Source of the DNA: Treponemataceae bacterium
GTDB lineage: Bacteria > Spirochaetota > Spirochaetia > Treponematales > Treponemataceae
DNA length: 44,947 bases
Direction of reading: 5' to 3'
Assembly: GCA_024402495.1 (NCBI GenBank)
Contig: JAKSTR010000015.1
Coordinates: forward strand, 1-44,947
Numbering within the stretch: position 1 is the stretch's first letter; each line of letters opens with the position of its first letter. The translations under genes were made by a program, and so were the position numbers. Below are positions 42,646 through 44,947 of the stretch, in pieces. The notes beneath the pieces were generated by a model. That model worked only from the letters and a program-made list of their open reading frames with translations, had not been told where the DNA came from and did no database searches.

Positions 42646-43911
42646 ATGAAAAGTTTGAAAAAATCTGCAATTTTCTGTTTGTGTTTCCTTGTTTTTGGTA
42701 TTTTGGGGCAAAATGCGAATGCGGTTGGCGTTAACTACGGCGTTACCAACGAATTGACCCTTGGTCTTACTACCACTTTCGCCTATCAGTACCGCGTAAG
42801 TCCGTGGGTAGAAGTCCGTTCTGACAAACTTTCGGGCTGGCGTTTTGTAATTCAGGGCAGCGGCTATATCCGCTACAATCCGGATGCCCTGCTTTTCCGC
42901 CCGATTATAGACCTTGACCTTTTCAGAATTTCTACGCCGAAAGTGCCGTTTCTGCACGGTTACGTAACATGGGATATTGGTCGCTTTTTGATGGCTGATA
43001 CCCACGCCATGATTATCAACGATAAGATTGACGGAATAAGTACCCATCTGGTTATTCCGGGAATGGTTATGGACTTTACCGCCGGTTATCTTGGTTTTCA
43101 GAACAACCTGACATCTAAAGCCATGATTTCTACCGATGACATGCTTGCCACTGCGGCACGCAAAGACCGTGTTTATGGTCTGGGTGCAAGACGCGCAGTT
43201 TTCCAGTGGTCTACTTTGTTTCCTGAATTTATTGGCCGCACCTCAGTTTACGGCGATATGATTGCCCAGGTTGATATGCGCAGCGCGGTTCAGCAGTCGC
43301 GGTTTTCTAAAGTTAAGGAAAATGCAAAAGAAGAAGTTTCTTCTGTTTATATAGGAACCGGTTTTAGCGGTCCGTGGAGCAAGAAAAATAACCGCCTGCT
43401 TTACGATTTTGGTATTGTAGGCGAAATTCTGGCGCGCAGTACCAGCAGCAAGGGCGAAACCTTTATGGCGGCTTATTTGAACGGCGGTTTTACTTATCTT
43501 TTAAGCAAAAACAAGCAGCTTGCATTCCGCCTTCAGTACGGTACGCCAAACAACGATGACGGCTGGTCTGAATACCGCCCGATTACTTACGTGAATGCAG
43601 GTACTTTTTATAAAGGCGGTTTTGCCAACCTGTTAAAGCCGCAGATTGATTTCAGATGGAAGATAAACCCGTCTGTTTCGATGAATGCAGGTCTTGCCAG
43701 TTACATTCAGCCAAAGCTTACAAGAAAAATTGTATTTAAGCGTGAAGAATTTGAAAAATATTACCGCTATACGGAATTAAATCTTGGCGGTCAGGCGCTG
43801 ATTATGCAGGACATTAACATGAAGGGTGAATTTGTAGTTGGCGTTACAAGCGAACATGAAAACCGAATTGCAGATGTTTCGCTGCGCGTAACGCTTAATG
43901 TAGGGCTTTAA
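42646..43911 (+). CDS. Exported protein, probable outer-membrane beta-barrel
   Basis: 421 residues. The signal peptide is KSLKKSAIFCLCFLVFGIL followed by a cleavage region near ANA-VG. The mature protein shows alternating amphipathic strands (YGVTNELTLGLTTTFAYQYRV, FVIQGSGYIRYNP, GGFTYLLSKNKQLAFRLQYG) and ends in the strand DVSLRVTLNVGL. This pattern suits an outer-membrane barrel of spirochaete type, but I cannot assign a family. AAAGGAAA precedes the ATG at 42646. It follows the small exported protein by 12 nt, and a strong terminator at 43932 ends the operon. Confidence 0.78.
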   Translation: MKSLKKSAIFCLCFLVFGILGQNANAVGVNYGVTNELTLGLTTTFAYQYRVSPWVEVRSDKLSGWRFVIQGSGYIRYNPDALLFRPIIDLDLFRISTPKVPFLHGYVTWDIGRFLMADTHAMIINDKIDGISTHLVIPGMVMDFTAGYLGFQNNLTSKAMISTDDMLATAARKDRVYGLGARRAVFQWSTLFPEFIGRTSVYGDMIAQVDMRSAVQQSRFSKVKENAKEEVSSVYIGTGFSGPWSKKNNRLLYDFGIVGEILARSTSSKGETFMAAYLNGGFTYLLSKNKQLAFRLQYGTPNNDDGWSEYRPITYVNAGTFYKGGFANLLKPQIDFRWKINPSVSMNAGLASYIQPKLTRKIVFKREEFEKYYRYTELNLGGQALIMQDINMKGEFVVGVTSEHENRIADVSLRVTLNVGL

Positions 43912-43931
43912 GCCTGATATGTTTCAAGTTG

Positions 43932-43961
43932 AAAAAAGCTGTCCGTCAGGACAGCTTTTTT
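43932..43961 (+). terminator. Intrinsic terminator after the barrel-like gene
   Basis: 13-bp perfect stem AAAAAAGCTGTCC/GGACAGCTTTTTT with a 4-nt loop; the A- and T-runs make it potentially bidirectional. Confidence 0.92.
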
Positions 43962-43992
43962 TATGGTTTTACACTTTTCTTTTCTGCAAGAC

Positions 43993-44022
43993 TTGTCATA
44001 ATACCGTAAAAAATGCGATAAT
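43993..44022 (+). promoter_or_regulatory. Promoter of dapA
   Basis: TTGTCA (-35), 18-nt spacer, GATAAT (-10), about 35 nt before the ATG at 44057. The -10 lies in a small GCGATAATCGC palindrome, which could be an operator. Confidence 0.6.
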
Positions 44023-44056
44023 CGCAACAAACTTACAAGTTTTTGGAGGCATTATC

Positions 44057-44947
44057 ATGTCAAAACTGCGCGGAGCCTTTACCGCACTTGTAACTCCAAT
44101 GTTTGCGGATGGCTCAATTGATTACGAAGGTTGGCGCAAATTGGTTCAGTTGCAGCTTGAAGGCGGCATTGATGGACTGCTTGCGCTAGGAACAACTGGT
44201 GAAACTCCCACATTAGATGAAAACGAAGAAGAAGTTAAGCTTCTCGACATCATCATGGCTGAAGCAAAAGCTTTTGAACAGAAATCTGGTCGCAAAGTTC
44301 CTGTTATTGTGGGTGCTGGTTCAAACTGCACAAAAGATGCCGTTGAATATGTTCAGCGTGCAAAAGATTTGGGTGCAGATTATGCCTTGGTTGTAACACC
44401 TTATTACAATAAACCTTCTGACGAAGGAATTTTCAGACATTATGAAGCGGTTTCTAAAGTAGGAATTCCGATTATTGTTTATAACATTGCCGGTCGTACC
44501 GGAAAAAATATCTGCACCGACCTTTTGTGCCGCATTGCAGAATTGCCAAATGTTGTTGGTGTAAAAGAAGCTTCGGGCAATATTAACCAGATGATGGAAG
44601 TTATTGCACGCATTGGGCGCAAAAAGGAAGATTTCACCGTATTGAGCGGTGACGACGGTCTGACACTTCCTTTGATTGCAGCTGGCGGCGACGGAATTAT
44701 TTCGGTAGTTTCTAACTTTACCCCGGATTTGGTTACAAAAATGACCCATGCAGCCCTTGATGGCGATATGAAAACCGCTCAGGATTTGCATTACCGGCTT
44801 TTGCCTTTCTTTAAAGCTGCTTTTGTTGACGGTAACCCTTCTTCAATTAAGTACGCAATGAATTTAAGGGGTATGCCAGCCGGCGGCTTGCGCTTGCCTT
44901 TGGTAGAAGTTACCGACAGCGCAAAAAAAATTATTGAAGCTGCACTG
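44057..44947 (+). CDS. dapA: 4-hydroxy-tetrahydrodipicolinate synthase (3' end cut by the window)
   Basis: 297 codons are present and no stop is reached, so the C-terminus is just outside; the usual length is about 290-300. It condenses pyruvate with aspartate semialdehyde, the first committed step of the lysine/diaminopimelate branch that feeds peptidoglycan. Conserved motifs are LLALGTTGETPTL near residue 41, VVTPYYNKPS, YNIAGRTG and VVGVKEASGN with the Schiff-base Lys near 168. VLSGDDGLTLPLIAAGG is also typical. GGAGG lies 6-7 nt before the ATG. It has its own promoter and follows a terminator, so it starts a new unit. Confidence 0.97.
   Translation, partial: MSKLRGAFTALVTPMFADGSIDYEGWRKLVQLQLEGGIDGLLALGTTGETPTLDENEEEVKLLDIIMAEAKAFEQKSGRKVPVIVGAGSNCTKDAVEYVQRAKDLGADYALVVTPYYNKPSDEGIFRHYEAVSKVGIPIIVYNIAGRTGKNICTDLLCRIAELPNVVGVKEASGNINQMMEVIARIGRKKEDFTVLSGDDGLTLPLIAAGGDGIISVVSNFTPDLVTKMTHAALDGDMKTAQDLHYRLLPFFKAAFVDGNPSSIKYAMNLRGMPAGGLRLPLVEVTDSAKKIIEAAL

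Overview
The window looks like a chromosomal segment of a Treponema-like spirochaete with moderate GC. The reasons are a mitochondrial-EFG1-type elongation factor G (a spirochaete hallmark), a FliG paralogue outside any flagellar operon, a motility-associated DUF115 protein, peptidoglycan genes, and several secreted or barrel-like proteins of unknown family. No rRNA, tRNA, prophage, transposase or CRISPR locus was found. Species cannot be told from the sequence alone.

Layout. 1-3000: a P-loop RecA/KaiC-like protein and EF-G. 3000-5800: a barrel-like exported protein and an ORF6N-domain gene bracketed by a 62-bp direct repeat. 5900-12000: a minus-strand cell-envelope run, lepB > ftsI > DUF115 gene > (terminator, structured leader or small RNA) > coaE > SPOR protein. 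12000-16300: a plus-strand LysM/M23 peptidase and a propeller-deacetylase-like protein. 16300-18800: trpS and a D-Ala-D-Ala carboxypeptidase with overlapping stop and start codons. 18900-23850: a giant hybrid sensor kinase and a single-domain receiver. 24300-26160: tandem FecR-domain paralogues. 26270-34110: a FliG-like protein with a roughly 740-residue low-complexity extension, an M16C protease, a small protein and a tocopherol-cyclase-family protein. 34500-41300: clpB, an ABC-F ATPase and a DEAD-box helicase. 41480-44947: an HD-domain protein, two exported proteins and the 5' part of dapA.

How the genes fit together. The lepB-ftsI-DUF115 genes overlap and are probably co-translated; with the M23 protein, the carboxypeptidase and the SPOR protein they form a cell-wall and division group. 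The sensor kinase and receiver form an operon facing away from the FecR genes. The FliG-like gene and the protease are joined by a TAATG stop/start overlap.

Most unusual features. (1) Eight copies of a 16-bp palindrome at about 42-bp spacing between clpB and the ABC-F gene, with linkers that keep their own dyad symmetry through paired changes. (2) Two related long palindromic elements on either side of clpB. (3) The FliG core on a long repetitive N-terminal region containing a recent 516-bp tandem duplication. (4) The ORF6N gene between near-perfect direct repeats that also supply a putative promoter. (5) A candidate structured RNA or attenuated leader upstream of coaE. All were found by eye; homology statements rest on recognised motifs, not on searches.
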